Source: Streptomyces sp. SolWspMP-5a-2 (GTDB lineage Bacteria > Actinomycetota > Actinomycetes > Streptomycetales > Streptomycetaceae). Taken from it: a stretch of 48,696 nt of DNA. This document shows positions 24,114 through 31,656 of this stretch, piece after piece. The notes below the pieces were generated by a model that was not told the origin of the DNA, searched no databases, and saw only the letters and a list, made by a program, of their open reading frames with translations. Both the position numbers and the translations under genes were made by a program. Location of the stretch: the NCBI RefSeq assembly GCF_900091845.1, contig NZ_FMCI01000233.1, positions 1 to 48,696 of the forward strand, given 5' to 3'. Numbering within the stretch: position 1 is the stretch's first letter; the number at the start of each line of letters is the position of its first letter.

Positions 24114-24461
24114 TCAGACGAGGCCGGTGACGGTCACGCTGACCCGCGCCCCCGACGCCTCCGCCGGGAACAGGTCGCCCATGCGCTCCTCGACCGCGCG
24201 CCGGGCGGCCCGCGCCACGTCCACCGTCCGGGTGTGGCGCAGCGCGACGAGGTGGATCTCCACCCGCCACGGCCCGCCGTCCCCGGACCGGGTCAGCCGG
24301 ACCCCGGCCTGGGCGGCGGAACCGGCCCACCGGCCGTCCGGCGTCAGCGTCGTCCGGACGAGGCCGCCGAGGCCCGGCTTGAGGAAGGCCACGCCCGGCA
24401 CCTCGGCCACGGCGCGGGCAATCTCCTCGGTGAGCGTGGCGTGCGCGGTGTACCGGGTCAT
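24114..24461 (-). CDS. Asp23-like protein (115 aa)
   Basis: A small Asp23/Gls24-related protein: TEEIARAVAEVPGVAFLKPG, VRLTRSGDGGPWRVEIHLVALRHTRTVDVARAARRAVEERM and a VSVTVTGLV strand at the end match the Asp23 alpha/beta pattern. ATGA overlap with the upstream gene makes it the last gene of the leftward sigma/Asp23 operon. Asp23 proteins form a cell-envelope-associated, AmaP-anchored network in Staphylococcus; the role in Streptomyces is unknown. Confidence 0.8.
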   Translation of the reverse strand: MTRYTAHATLTEEIARAVAEVPGVAFLKPGLGGLVRTTLTPDGRWAGSAAQAGVRLTRSGDGGPWRVEIHLVALRHTRTVDVARAARRAVEERMGDLFPAEASGARVSVTVTGLV

Positions 24462-25078
24462 CGGTCACGGCCTTCCTGGTCGTCGACCGCCGGGTCGAGG
24501 AGGTCGGTGACCCGGATGTCCACCGCCGCTATGTCCATGCCGAGCTGGCGGTCGGCGACCTCCAGCACCCGCAGCCGCACCCGCTCCGCGAGTTCGGGCA
24601 GCGAGGCGTCGGCGGGCGCGTGGACGTCGAGCCGGACGTCGAGCGGCCCGGTGCCGCCCGCGTCGAAGTGGGGGAGCAGACGGCACGAACCGGCACGCAC
24701 CCCGGGCTCGCCCTCCGCCGCCGCCCGCAGCGACCTGGCGGCCACCGACTCCATGATCCACAGATCTTCGGCGGGTTCGCCCAGCGGCATCGGGCGGCCG
24801 GGGCGCAGTTCGAGCCGGACGACGTCCATGACCCGCCGGGTCAGCGACGTCAGCTCGTCCTTGTACCGCTCCACCGGCTCCTCGGGGAGGGCGCGCACGA
24901 CCGACTCCAGCTCCTCCAGCTCGGCCACGGCCGCGCGGCAGTGCGGGCAGGTGCGCTGGTGCGGGTCCTCGTGCCCGCGCTCCCAGGCGTCCCAGACCCC
25001 GGAGAGCAGCCGCCCGCAGGCGAGCTGTTCGTCGTCGCCGTCCACCGCGTGGTGGGGCGGATCGGTGTGAGCGGTCAT
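24458..25078 (-). CDS. Asp23-related protein with N-terminal zinc-binding anti-sigma motif
   Basis: A 206-residue two-part protein. Residues 18-60 hold H40-x3-C44-x2-C47 (HQRTCPHC) with C21 upstream, the zinc-binding anti-sigma (ZAS) pattern. Residues 90-200 are Asp23-like (VRLDVHAPADASLPELAERVRLRVLEVADRQLGMDIAAVDIRVTDLL). It overlaps the ECF sigma gene on one side and the Asp23 gene on the other (ATGA at each), so it may bind the sigma factor while also joining the Asp23 network. That dual role is inference; no membrane segment is seen. Confidence 0.8.
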   Translation of the reverse strand: MTAHTDPPHHAVDGDDEQLACGRLLSGVWDAWERGHEDPHQRTCPHCRAAVAELEELESVVRALPEEPVERYKDELTSLTRRVMDVVRLELRPGRPMPLGEPAEDLWIMESVAARSLRAAAEGEPGVRAGSCRLLPHFDAGGTGPLDVRLDVHAPADASLPELAERVRLRVLEVADRQLGMDIAAVDIRVTDLLDPAVDDQEGRDR

Positions 25079-25734
25079 CGCCAGGCCCCCAGTGCTTGAG
25101 TCAGGCTGCGTCGTGCACGGAAGACACGGGCTCGGACAGCCTCCTGGCTGATGCCGACCGCGTCCGCGATGAATTCGTAGGACTGTCCGTCCCATTCTCT
25201 GAGCACCCAGCAGGCGCGCTGCTCGGGGGAGAGGTCGTCGAGCGCGGCACGCAGCTCCCGCACCGCGCCGCGCGCCTCGGTGATCCGGGCGGGCGAGGCC
25301 GCGTGGTCGGGTGCCGGGACGTCGCCCGCGGCCTCCAGCGGCGAGACGGGTCTGCGGGCCCGCAGTATGTTCAGGCAGCGATTGGTCACGATCCGGTACA
25401 TCCAGGTGCCGAAGGCGGAGCGGCCGTGGAACTCGGGCAGCCGCCGCCAGGCACTGATGAACGCGTCCTGCACGGCGTCCTCCGCTTCGCTCCGGGTGTC
25501 GAGCAGCCGGGTGGCGAGCCGGATCAACGCCGGGGCGTGCCGCTGCACCAGGACGGCGAACGCGTCCTCGTCCCCTTCAGCCGCCCGGACCGCGAGCAGC
25601 GCGTCGTCGCTCTCGCCGACGTCGCTCCGCGTCCGCGGTGGTGCGGTATCTCTGCGGGCCCCCGCCACTGGGTGGCTCCTCTCGTCCGGTCTCTGTCTGT
25701 TGGACACGGCGGCGCCGCGCTTGTTACGCACCAC
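25075..25734 (-). CDS. ECF RNA polymerase sigma factor
   Basis: An ECF sigma factor, about 219 residues with the start used here. Region 2 (ALLAVRAAEGDEDAFAVLVQRHAPALIRLATRLLDTRSEAEDAVQDAFISAWRRLPEF... GTWMYRIVTNRCLNIL) and region 4 (LDDLSPEQRACWVLREWDGQSYEFIADAVGISQEAVRARVFRARRSLTQAL) are complete. The start is uncertain: GTG at 25734, GTG at 25707 or ATG at 25812 are possible; the conserved part begins well after all of them. The next gene has a zinc-motif anti-sigma-like domain and overlaps it, the usual sigma/anti-sigma arrangement. Confidence 0.88.
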   Translation of the reverse strand: MVRNKRGAAVSNRQRPDERSHPVAGARRDTAPPRTRSDVGESDDALLAVRAAEGDEDAFAVLVQRHAPALIRLATRLLDTRSEAEDAVQDAFISAWRRLPEFHGRSAFGTWMYRIVTNRCLNILRARRPVSPLEAAGDVPAPDHAASPARITEARGAVRELRAALDDLSPEQRACWVLREWDGQSYEFIADAVGISQEAVRARVFRARRSLTQALGAWR

Positions 25735-25787
25735 CTTCGGCGCACCTGCCCCGGACGGACGCGGCGACCTGCCGGGCGGCCCCGCCG

Positions 25788-25831
25788 CATTCCCGTCCGG
25801 GGTCCCCGGCATCCCCGTCCGGGGTCCCCGC
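25788..25831. repeat. Two 22-bp direct repeats upstream of the sigma gene
   Basis: 25788-25809 and 25810-25831 differ at two positions (shared core CCCGTCCGGGGTCCCCG). They lie between the likely sigma-gene starts and the divergent Asp23 gene. Confidence 0.75.
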
Positions 25832-25977
25832 CGACGGATTTCCGCGCGAAGGCGCAGATCACGAGGGGTCCGCGGCGCTGGGCGAAATTTTTTCGGGTAA
25901 GCGCGTCACAGAAACCCGCGGCGCGGGTCTGACGTTGTGAGACCACATCACCGGCAAGGCAGAAAGAAGGACGTGCC

Positions 25978-26484
25978 ATGACCACGCAGACGGTGCCCGC
26001 GGCCAAGAACTCCTCCCTCCCGCAGACGGGCGCCAGGGGAACGCAGAGCACCACGGCCGTCTCCAGCGGCGTCGCGGGCTCGGACCAGCCGGCCGCCAAC
26101 CGGGGCAGGACGTCCATCGCCGACGTCGTCGTGGTGAAGGTGGCGGGCATCGCAGCCCGCGAGATCCCCGGCGTGTACGACATGGGCGGCGGCCTCTCGC
26201 GCACCATCGGCGCCGTCCGCGACCGCGTCCCCGGCGGGCGCCCGAACGTGGGCCGCGGGGTGAAGGTCGAGGTCGGCGAGCGCCAGACCGCCATCGACCT
26301 GGACCTGGTCGTCGAGTACGGCGTGCCGATCACCGACGTCGCCCGTGACGTCCGGGAGAACGTGATCTCGGCGGTGGAGCGGGTCACCGGCCTGGAGGTC
26401 GTCGAGGTCAACGTCACCGTGAACGACGTGCACCTGCCCGAGGAGGACGACCAGCCGTCCTCGGCCGAGTCGCGCGTGGAGTAG
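25978..26484 (+). CDS. Asp23/Gls24 family envelope stress response protein
   Basis: A 168-residue canonical Asp23/Gls24 protein: IADVVVVKVAGIAAREIPGVYDMGG, NVGRGVKVEVGERQTAIDLDLVVEYGVPITDVARDVRENVISAVERVTGLEVVEVNVTVNDVHLP. A good AAGGA site lies 8 bases before the ATG. It starts a rightward operon (Asp23, small membrane protein, Asp23-DUF6286, AmaP, BrkB) and is divergent from the sigma/Asp23 operon, which suggests that the sigma factor controls both. Expected at the inner face of the membrane. Confidence 0.93.
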   Translation: MTTQTVPAAKNSSLPQTGARGTQSTTAVSSGVAGSDQPAANRGRTSIADVVVVKVAGIAAREIPGVYDMGGGLSRTIGAVRDRVPGGRPNVGRGVKVEVGERQTAIDLDLVVEYGVPITDVARDVRENVISAVERVTGLEVVEVNVTVNDVHLPEEDDQPSSAESRVE

Positions 26485-26528
26485 AGCGTCCGTCGTCCAG
26501 ACCGTCAGCCGTATCGGAGGAGCACGCA

Positions 26529-26714
26529 GTGAGCAGGTCGTTCGTCGGGATGGTCGCCGGGATGGCGTTGGCCTTCGCCGGTTTCTTCGGGGGGTTCGGC
26601 GCCTTCCTGCTGGTGGCCGCGCTGGGCGGCCTCGGTTACGCCGCCGGGCACTGGCTGGACGGCGGCGGCCGGGTCCAGGACCTGCGGGACGCGTACGACC
26701 GGAGCCGTCGATGA
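26529..26714 (+). CDS. Small membrane protein (DUF2273-like, 61 aa)
   Basis: Short protein with one or two hydrophobic segments (GMVAGMALAFAGFFGGFGAFLLVAALGGLGYAAGHWL) and a charged C-terminus (RVQDLRDAYDRSRR). The GTG start follows CGGAGGAG. Size and position inside an Asp23 operon match DUF2273-type proteins, which are usually found next to asp23. Overlaps the next start by 4 bp. Confidence 0.82.
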   Translation: MSRSFVGMVAGMALAFAGFFGGFGAFLLVAALGGLGYAAGHWLDGGGRVQDLRDAYDRSRR

Positions 26715-27985
26715 CCACGGCGGCCCGGCGGGGCACCACCACCGTCTCCGACAGGGCCGTCCGCCGGATCGCCGAGCGCGCCGCGACAGAGGTCCTGCCG
26801 GGCACCGCGGGGGCGACGAGGGGCTCGGCGACGGTGCGCGGGCGCCGGGCCGAGGTCGCCGTCGAGGTCCCCCTGCCCTATCCGGCGCCGCTCGCCGACA
26901 CGGCCCGCCGGGTCCAGGACCACGTCGCCCACCGCACCGCGCACTTGACCGGCCTCGACCTGCGGGCGCCGCGCGTCGGCGTCACCTCCCTCACCCCGGC
27001 CCGCGCGGAACTCCCGGTCGAGGGCGCCGCGGTGGAGGCCGCCGGGCGCACCCCGCTGCGGTGGTGGTCGCAGCGGCGGCTGCCGATCGCCCTGCTCACG
27101 CTGCCCGCGGCGGTCGCCTGCGGAGCCCTCGCCTTCGACCTGGTCCTCGTCCACACCGGGCACCAGCCGCCCGCCCCCTGGCGCACGGCCGCCCTCGACT
27201 GGCTCTCCACCCACGGGCCCTCGGCCACCGCGAGCACCGTCGGCGCCGCCGCGCTGGGCGTGCTCGGGGTGGTGCTGATCACGCTGGCCGTCACCCCCGG
27301 ACGGCGCGGCCTGCTCACCGTCACGTCCGGCGCCCCGCGCCTGGTCACGGCTGTGGACCGGTCGGCGCTCTCCTCGCTCGTCGGGGACGCGGTGCGCGAC
27401 ACCGACGGCGTCGGCCAGGTGCGGGTCAGGGTCGGGCGGCGCCGGGTCACCGTCCGCGCCGGTCTCGCCTTCGGCGACCGCGACCGCGCCCGGGAGGCCG
27501 TGCGGGACGCGGCCCGGCGGGTGCTGGAAGGATGTGCCCTGCGCCGCACCCCGCGCCTGCGGGTCACGGTCCGTCCCGAGCCGATCTGGGACGGCGCTCC
27601 GGCCCCGGCGGCACCGCCCGCGGTCGACCTCACCAAGAGGGGAGCGGTCCCCGCGCCCGGTGACACCGGCGGCGGGGAGCGCGCCACCGGTCAGGTCGAG
27701 AGGGGGGAGGGAAGCACGGGTTCCATGGAGACGGACATCGAATCCGGAAACCGGGGAATCGATCCCGCGACGGCGCGAACGGCCACCACCGGCCGACCGC
27801 CCACCGTCCCGGGCCACCGCCCGGCCCCCACCGAGCGGCTCCCCGCCGACCGGTTGCCCGTCCCCGACCGTTCCGCCACCGAACCCGACCGGCCGCACCA
27901 GGCCGGCCTCTCCCCGACGCCACCCGACCGCCCGCACACCGCCCCCGACACCGAAGGCCCGGCCCAGGAAGGAGCGACCCGCTGA
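26711..27985 (+). CDS. Asp23 and DUF6286 domain membrane protein
   Basis: A 424-residue protein. Residues 10-100 are Asp23-like (RAVRRIAERAATEVLP... VEVPLPYPAPLADTARRVQDHVAHRTAHLTGLDL); about 130-200 include two membrane segments (LPIALLTLPAAVACGALAFDLVLV and AALGVLGVVLITLAV); about 205-300 match DUF6286 (DRSALSSLVGDAVRDTDGVGQVRVRVGRRRVTVRAGLAFGD). A disordered Pro/Arg tail follows from 310. It probably anchors or caps the Asp23 network at the membrane. Confidence 0.85.
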   Translation: MTTAARRGTTTVSDRAVRRIAERAATEVLPGTAGATRGSATVRGRRAEVAVEVPLPYPAPLADTARRVQDHVAHRTAHLTGLDLRAPRVGVTSLTPARAELPVEGAAVEAAGRTPLRWWSQRRLPIALLTLPAAVACGALAFDLVLVHTGHQPPAPWRTAALDWLSTHGPSATASTVGAAALGVLGVVLITLAVTPGRRGLLTVTSGAPRLVTAVDRSALSSLVGDAVRDTDGVGQVRVRVGRRRVTVRAGLAFGDRDRAREAVRDAARRVLEGCALRRTPRLRVTVRPEPIWDGAPAPAAPPAVDLTKRGAVPAPGDTGGGERATGQVERGEGSTGSMETDIESGNRGIDPATARTATTGRPPTVPGHRPAPTERLPADRLPVPDRSATEPDRPHQAGLSPTPPDRPHTAPDTEGPAQEGATR

Positions 27986-28566
27986 TGTTCCCGATGCGCT
28001 CCGTCCTCAACCGGACCGTGCTCGCCGTCGCCGGTCTCGGCTGTCTGCTCGGCGCCCTCTGGGCGACGGCGCCCCGCGTCACCGGGGCCGCGCACCTGCC
28101 GTCCTGGTGGCCGGTGCCCGCCCCCGACTCCGTCTTCGTGGACCGCCGGAGCCTCGCCGACCTGCGGTACGAGGGCTGGTGGACGCCCACGGTGCTGATG
28201 GCCGCGGTCGCCGCCACCGTCCTGCTCGCGCTCTGGTCGGCCCGGCAGCTGCACGGCGGTTTCCGCCCGCTGGTGCCGCTGGCGGCGGCGGGCAGCACGC
28301 TGCGGACCCGCGCCCTGGAGGACGCCGTCACCCAGCGGGCCGTCACCATCGAGGGCGTCGCCCGCTGCCGCACCCGCGTCCTCGGGGGGCGCAGGCGGCT
28401 GCGGGTCAGGATGCGGGTCTGGCTGCGGCCCGACGTCACCCCCGCCGCCGTCCTGCCCGCCCTCACCGCGCTCGGCGCCCAGACCGAGCGGGCGGTCACC
28501 CCGTACGACGTCCGCACCCACGTCCGCTTCTCCACCGTCCCGCACCGAAGGACACATGTCCGCTGA
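27985..28566 (+). CDS. amaP: Alkaline shock response membrane anchor protein AmaP
   Basis: A 193-residue protein with two N-terminal membrane helices (TVLAVAGLGCLLGALWATA and PTVLMAAVAATVLLALWSA) and a C-terminal cytoplasmic domain (TLRTRALEDAVTQRAVTIEGVARCRTRVLGGRRRLRVRMRVWLRPDVTPAAVLPAL) of the AmaP type. AmaP tethers Asp23 to the membrane. It begins in the stop of the previous gene (TGATG) and overlaps BrkB by 11 bp. Confidence 0.87.
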   Translation: MFPMRSVLNRTVLAVAGLGCLLGALWATAPRVTGAAHLPSWWPVPAPDSVFVDRRSLADLRYEGWWTPTVLMAAVAATVLLALWSARQLHGGFRPLVPLAAAGSTLRTRALEDAVTQRAVTIEGVARCRTRVLGGRRRLRVRMRVWLRPDVTPAAVLPALTALGAQTERAVTPYDVRTHVRFSTVPHRRTHVR

Positions 28567-29500
28567 ACAGCCCTCGGCCCCCGTCCGCACCGGCACCCGC
28601 GCCTTCGCGCGGGGCCGGACGCCCTGGTGGACACCCACCACATGGGGCCAGGCCCTCCGCCGCACCCCGGTGTCGATGTGGCGCGACGACGTCTCCGACT
28701 ACGCCGCCGCCCTCACCTACTACTCGATCCTCGCGGTGCTGCCCGCGCTGCTGGTCACGGTCATCGCGTTCAGCCTGATCAGCCCGGACACGGCGGAGAA
28801 CTTCATCACCCACGTCAGCGCCTACTCGCCCGGCCAGTCCGGGACGGAGCTGCACGACGTGCTGGCCCGCACCCTGCGGGACAACGGCGCCGCCTGGACC
28901 CTGCTGTGCGTCGGCACCGCGAGCGCCCTGTGGTCCGCCTCCAGCTATCTCGCCGTCTTCCGCCGCGCCCTGCACCGGATGCACGACGTGGCCGACCGGC
29001 GCTCGCCCTGGCGCAAGGCGCACCGCATCGTGCTCACCGCGGTCGCCCTGCTGGGGCTGCTGTTCGTCAGCGCGCTGGTGCTGCTGCTGACGGGGCCGGT
29101 CGCGGAGACCGTGGGACGGTTCGTCGGCCTGGACGCGATCGCCGCCTGGGGCTGGAACCTGCTGCGGTGGCCGCTGCTGATGTGCCTGGTGGCGCTCCTG
29201 GTGGTGGTGCTCTTCCACACCGGCCCGCCGTCCGCCAGGCGGCGCAGTCACAGCCTGCCCGGCGGGGCGCTCGCGGCCGGTCTCTGGCTGACCGTCTCCG
29301 CCGGGTTCGCGGTGTACGCGTCGGCCCTGAGCACCTACAGCAGGCTCTACGGCTCGCTCGCGGGCGTGGTCGTCTTCCTGATCTGGCTGTGGCTCTCCAA
29401 CCTCGCGCTGCTGGCCGGGGCGCAGTTCACGGCCGAACTCAACAAGGAGTCGGCCGTGAGGAAGGGCGCCGCGGAGCGGGTGGCTCACCAGGAGGTGTAG
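28556..29500 (+). CDS. YihY/BrkB-family membrane protein
   Basis: A 314-residue integral membrane protein of the YihY (formerly ribonuclease BN) family with six hydrophobic segments and signature segments DDVSDYAAALTYYSILAVLPALLV, ASALWSASSYLAVFRRALHRMHDV and YGSLAGVVVFLIWLWLSNLALLAGAQFTAEL. Function of the family is unclear; a transport or envelope role has been proposed. Its ATG has AAGGA 6 bases upstream inside the amaP end. Overlaps the convergent MHYT gene by 16 bp at the 3' end. Confidence 0.9.
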   Translation: MSAEQPSAPVRTGTRAFARGRTPWWTPTTWGQALRRTPVSMWRDDVSDYAAALTYYSILAVLPALLVTVIAFSLISPDTAENFITHVSAYSPGQSGTELHDVLARTLRDNGAAWTLLCVGTASALWSASSYLAVFRRALHRMHDVADRRSPWRKAHRIVLTAVALLGLLFVSALVLLLTGPVAETVGRFVGLDAIAAWGWNLLRWPLLMCLVALLVVVLFHTGPPSARRRSHSLPGGALAAGLWLTVSAGFAVYASALSTYSRLYGSLAGVVVFLIWLWLSNLALLAGAQFTAELNKESAVRKGAAERVAHQEV

Positions 29501-30315
29501 GACCTCGGCGTCCCGCCGGACTGCTGCGCCGGGAGGCCGGAAGAGGCGCCCGCGTCCTGGGCACCGGCCCGGTCGGGGTCCTCGGTGCCGAGCATCATGT
29601 CGGGGTCGAACATCACGATGACGGCGGCGACCAGCAGCACCGCGAGCGGGCCCGCCAGCATCACCAGCAGGAACGCCATCAGGCTGGTGGACGACTGGGT
29701 GCCGCCGACGTTGCCGGTGAGGTGCACGGAGACGGCGGTCATGCCGGTGTAGTGCATGCCGGTCACCGCGATGCCCATGACGAGGCTGGCGACGAGGCTC
29801 GCCCCGAGCCCGCGCACCGACACGGCCGCCCAGAGCGCCGCCGTCGCCGCGACCACGGCGATCAGGATGGACAGGCCCACGGAGACCGCGTCGTAGCTGA
29901 GGGTGCCGTGCGCGTCCATTGCGGACATGCCGAGGTAGTGCATGGCGGCCACGCCGAGCCCGGTGACGGTGCCCGCGACACCGAGGTTGACCGGGGAGGT
30001 CCCGCGGTAGCCGACCAGGAAGACGCCGACGGCGACCACGGCGATGGCGACGAGCAGGCTGGCCACGGTGATCAGCGGGTCGTAGCTGACCAGCGCGCCC
30101 TCGACGCTGAAACCGATCATGGCGATGAAGTGCATGGTCCAGATGCCGCAGCCGATCGAGATGGCGCCGAGCGCAAGCCAGCCGCTTCTTCGCCGGGTGT
30201 TGCGCAGCGACCTGACCGTGCATCTGAGTCCCAGCGCGGCGCCCATGCAGGCCATGAGGTAGGCGGCGACGGGGGTCACGGCCCCGTAATAGAAGTTCGA
30301 GACGGTGGCGGTCAT
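29485..30315 (-). CDS. MHYT-domain membrane sensor protein
   Basis: A 276-residue protein with seven likely membrane segments and three MHYT motifs: WTMHFIAMIGF, AMHYLGMSAM and GMHYTGMTAV. MHYT domains are thought to bind copper and sense gases such as oxygen, CO or NO through conserved Met/His. No output domain (GGDEF, EAL or kinase) is attached, so it may be a stand-alone sensor or a partner of another protein. The last 50 residues are disordered. Confidence 0.88.
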   Translation of the reverse strand: MTATVSNFYYGAVTPVAAYLMACMGAALGLRCTVRSLRNTRRRSGWLALGAISIGCGIWTMHFIAMIGFSVEGALVSYDPLITVASLLVAIAVVAVGVFLVGYRGTSPVNLGVAGTVTGLGVAAMHYLGMSAMDAHGTLSYDAVSVGLSILIAVVAATAALWAAVSVRGLGASLVASLVMGIAVTGMHYTGMTAVSVHLTGNVGGTQSSTSLMAFLLVMLAGPLAVLLVAAVIVMFDPDMMLGTEDPDRAGAQDAGASSGLPAQQSGGTPRSYTSW

Positions 30316-30749
30316 GGGCGGGGCCCTTCTGGAGCGGGGACGGCAGACGGAGCAGGGACACCTGGAGGGTGCGCGAGCGACGGGCCGGGGTCGGCCCGGG
30401 GGACGTGCCGGGGCGTTCGAGGGTCCCGAGTGTGGTCAAGACAGGGGAACAGAAGGCGGGTTCAGGCCACTTGGCTGAGTTGAGCGCAATCTAAACATAT
30501 TTGCTTCACGTTATCTCCCCATCTGATCACCCATTCTCGGAATCGAGACCTTCCCGGGCACGCGCGAGCCGGGCCCGTGCCGGTCGGGGAGGGTGGACCC
30601 GGTTGCCCGGTCCGGCGCGGGGTGCGGCACCGCCCGTCCGCGGGGAAGCGTCCGGAAACGGCAAATCCCGCCCCGGGCACCCGAACTGACGTCACGTCAG
30701 CGAGATGCCGTCCGGAGCGGGCGGGAGGAGGAGGGTGGTGCTCGGCGGG
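30316..30749. other. Noncoding stretch between the MHYT gene and the FadR gene
   Basis: 434 bp without a supported gene. The part at 30470-30540 is unusually AT-rich (around ATCTAAACATATTTGCTTCACGTTAT) and probably carries the leftward promoter of the MHYT gene. A palindrome lies at 30686-30700. The rest is ordinary GC-rich sequence. Confidence 0.7.
30686..30700. promoter_or_regulatory. Perfect palindrome CTGACGT-C-ACGTCAG
   Basis: A 15-bp palindrome with 7-bp arms and a single central base, 50 bp downstream of the FadR stop and far upstream of the MHYT gene. It may be a transcription-factor site or part of a terminator; nothing else supports either. Confidence 0.35.
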
Positions 30750-31511
30750 CTAGCGGCCGCCGTCCACCGACGCGCGCAGGCGGGCGCTCGCCATGCGCAT
30801 GTGCTCGGCCATGGCCCGGTCCGCCGCCTCCGGGTCGCGGTCGCGGATCGCCCGCAGGACCGCGTCGTGTTCGCAGAGGGTGCCGCTCACGGTGCCCTCG
30901 ATGTCGCTGACCCGCTCCATCCACACCTGGAGCAGCGCGCGGATGCTGTGCAGGATGTCGCTGAGCACGGAGTTGCGGGCGATGCGCGCGCACTCCAGGT
31001 GGAAGGCGATGTCCGCGTCGATGAACGCGCCGACGTCGCCGCCCGCGTCGCGCATGTGGCGCAGGTGGCCCTCCAGGAGCGTCACGTCCGCGTCGGTGGC
31101 CCGTTCCGCGGCCAGGCGTGCCGACACGCCCTCCATGTAGGTGCGTACCTCGACCAGGTCCTGGGTGCGGCGCTGGCCGAGCATCAGCCCCCAGTTGATG
31201 GCCCGGGGCAGGAACTCCGAGGTGCCCTCGCGCACGTACGAGCCCGAGCCGGGGCGGATCTCGATGATGCCGAGGACGTCCAGGGCGGAGAGCGCGCCGC
31301 GCACGCTGGAGCGCGCCACGCCGAGCGCCTCGGCGAGCTGCCGCTCGGCCGGCAGCCGGGTGCCGGGGCGGATGTCGCCCGCCGACAGATGGTCGAGCAG
31401 CCGCTTCGCGACCTCGCTGACGTTGGACTCGCGCACCACGGGGCGCAGGAGCCGCGCCAGGTCGGGGGCGGCGGCGTCGGAGTGCTGATCAGGCTGACTG
31501 GTCACGGTCAC
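30750..31511 (-). CDS. FadR-subfamily GntR regulator
   Basis: A 253-residue GntR regulator: winged helix at residues 30-95 (EVAKRLLDHLSAGDIRPGTRLPAERQLAEALGVARSSVRGALSALDVLGIIEIRPGSGSYV) and a C-terminal FadR (FCD) ligand-binding domain with metal-type histidines (ADIAFHLECARIARN, EHDAVLRAI, EHMRMA). GTG start at 31511 lies inside a 23-bp palindrome. It is divergent from a catabolic operon with its own TTGGTGACCAA palindrome, so it probably represses that operon, and itself, until a sugar acid such as D-apionate or a metabolite binds. Confidence 0.9.
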   Translation of the reverse strand: MTVTSQPDQHSDAAAPDLARLLRPVVRESNVSEVAKRLLDHLSAGDIRPGTRLPAERQLAEALGVARSSVRGALSALDVLGIIEIRPGSGSYVREGTSEFLPRAINWGLMLGQRRTQDLVEVRTYMEGVSARLAAERATDADVTLLEGHLRHMRDAGGDVGAFIDADIAFHLECARIARNSVLSDILHSIRALLQVWMERVSDIEGTVSGTLCEHDAVLRAIRDRDPEAADRAMAEHMRMASARLRASVDGGR

Positions 31512-31517
31512 CAGTCA
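31495..31517. promoter_or_regulatory. FadR-type palindrome over the regulator start
   Basis: Arms TGACTGGT (31495-31502) and ACCAGTCA (31510-31517) with a 7-base centre; near-perfect symmetry overall. It overlaps the GTG start of the regulator, which suggests autorepression. The TGGT...ACCA half-sites fit GntR/FadR regulators. Confidence 0.65.
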
Positions 31518-31602
31518 ACCAGATACCCCGAGCAACCGACTGGCCAGGCAGTTCATCAGTCCCGGAGGTCCCGTTTGTCAAGAGTCGGGACGCGTCGCGA
31601 TC

Positions 31603-31640
31603 TATGATCGTCGCCACACTGGTAAATTGGTGACCAATTT
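31603..31640 (+). promoter_or_regulatory. Promoter -10 and FadR-type operator of the catabolic operon
   Basis: TATGAT at 31603-31608 is a good -10 hexamer (no convincing -35 at 17-18 bp; TTGTCA at 31575-31580 is too far). A perfect 17-bp palindrome AAATTGGT-G-ACCAATTT (31624-31640) begins about 16 bp downstream of it, just before the ribosome site, where a bound repressor would block transcription. Confidence 0.65.
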
Positions 31641-31656
31641 GAGGTGGAGGCATAGC

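Noticed and set aside
25895..25900. SigB-type -10 (GGGTAA) before the Asp23 operon
   Set aside because: The hexamer is there but no GTTT-like -35 lies at 14-16 bp; not strong enough to call.
31575..31608. TTGTCA and TATGAT as a paired -35/-10
   Set aside because: The spacer would be 22 bp, too long; only the -10 was kept.
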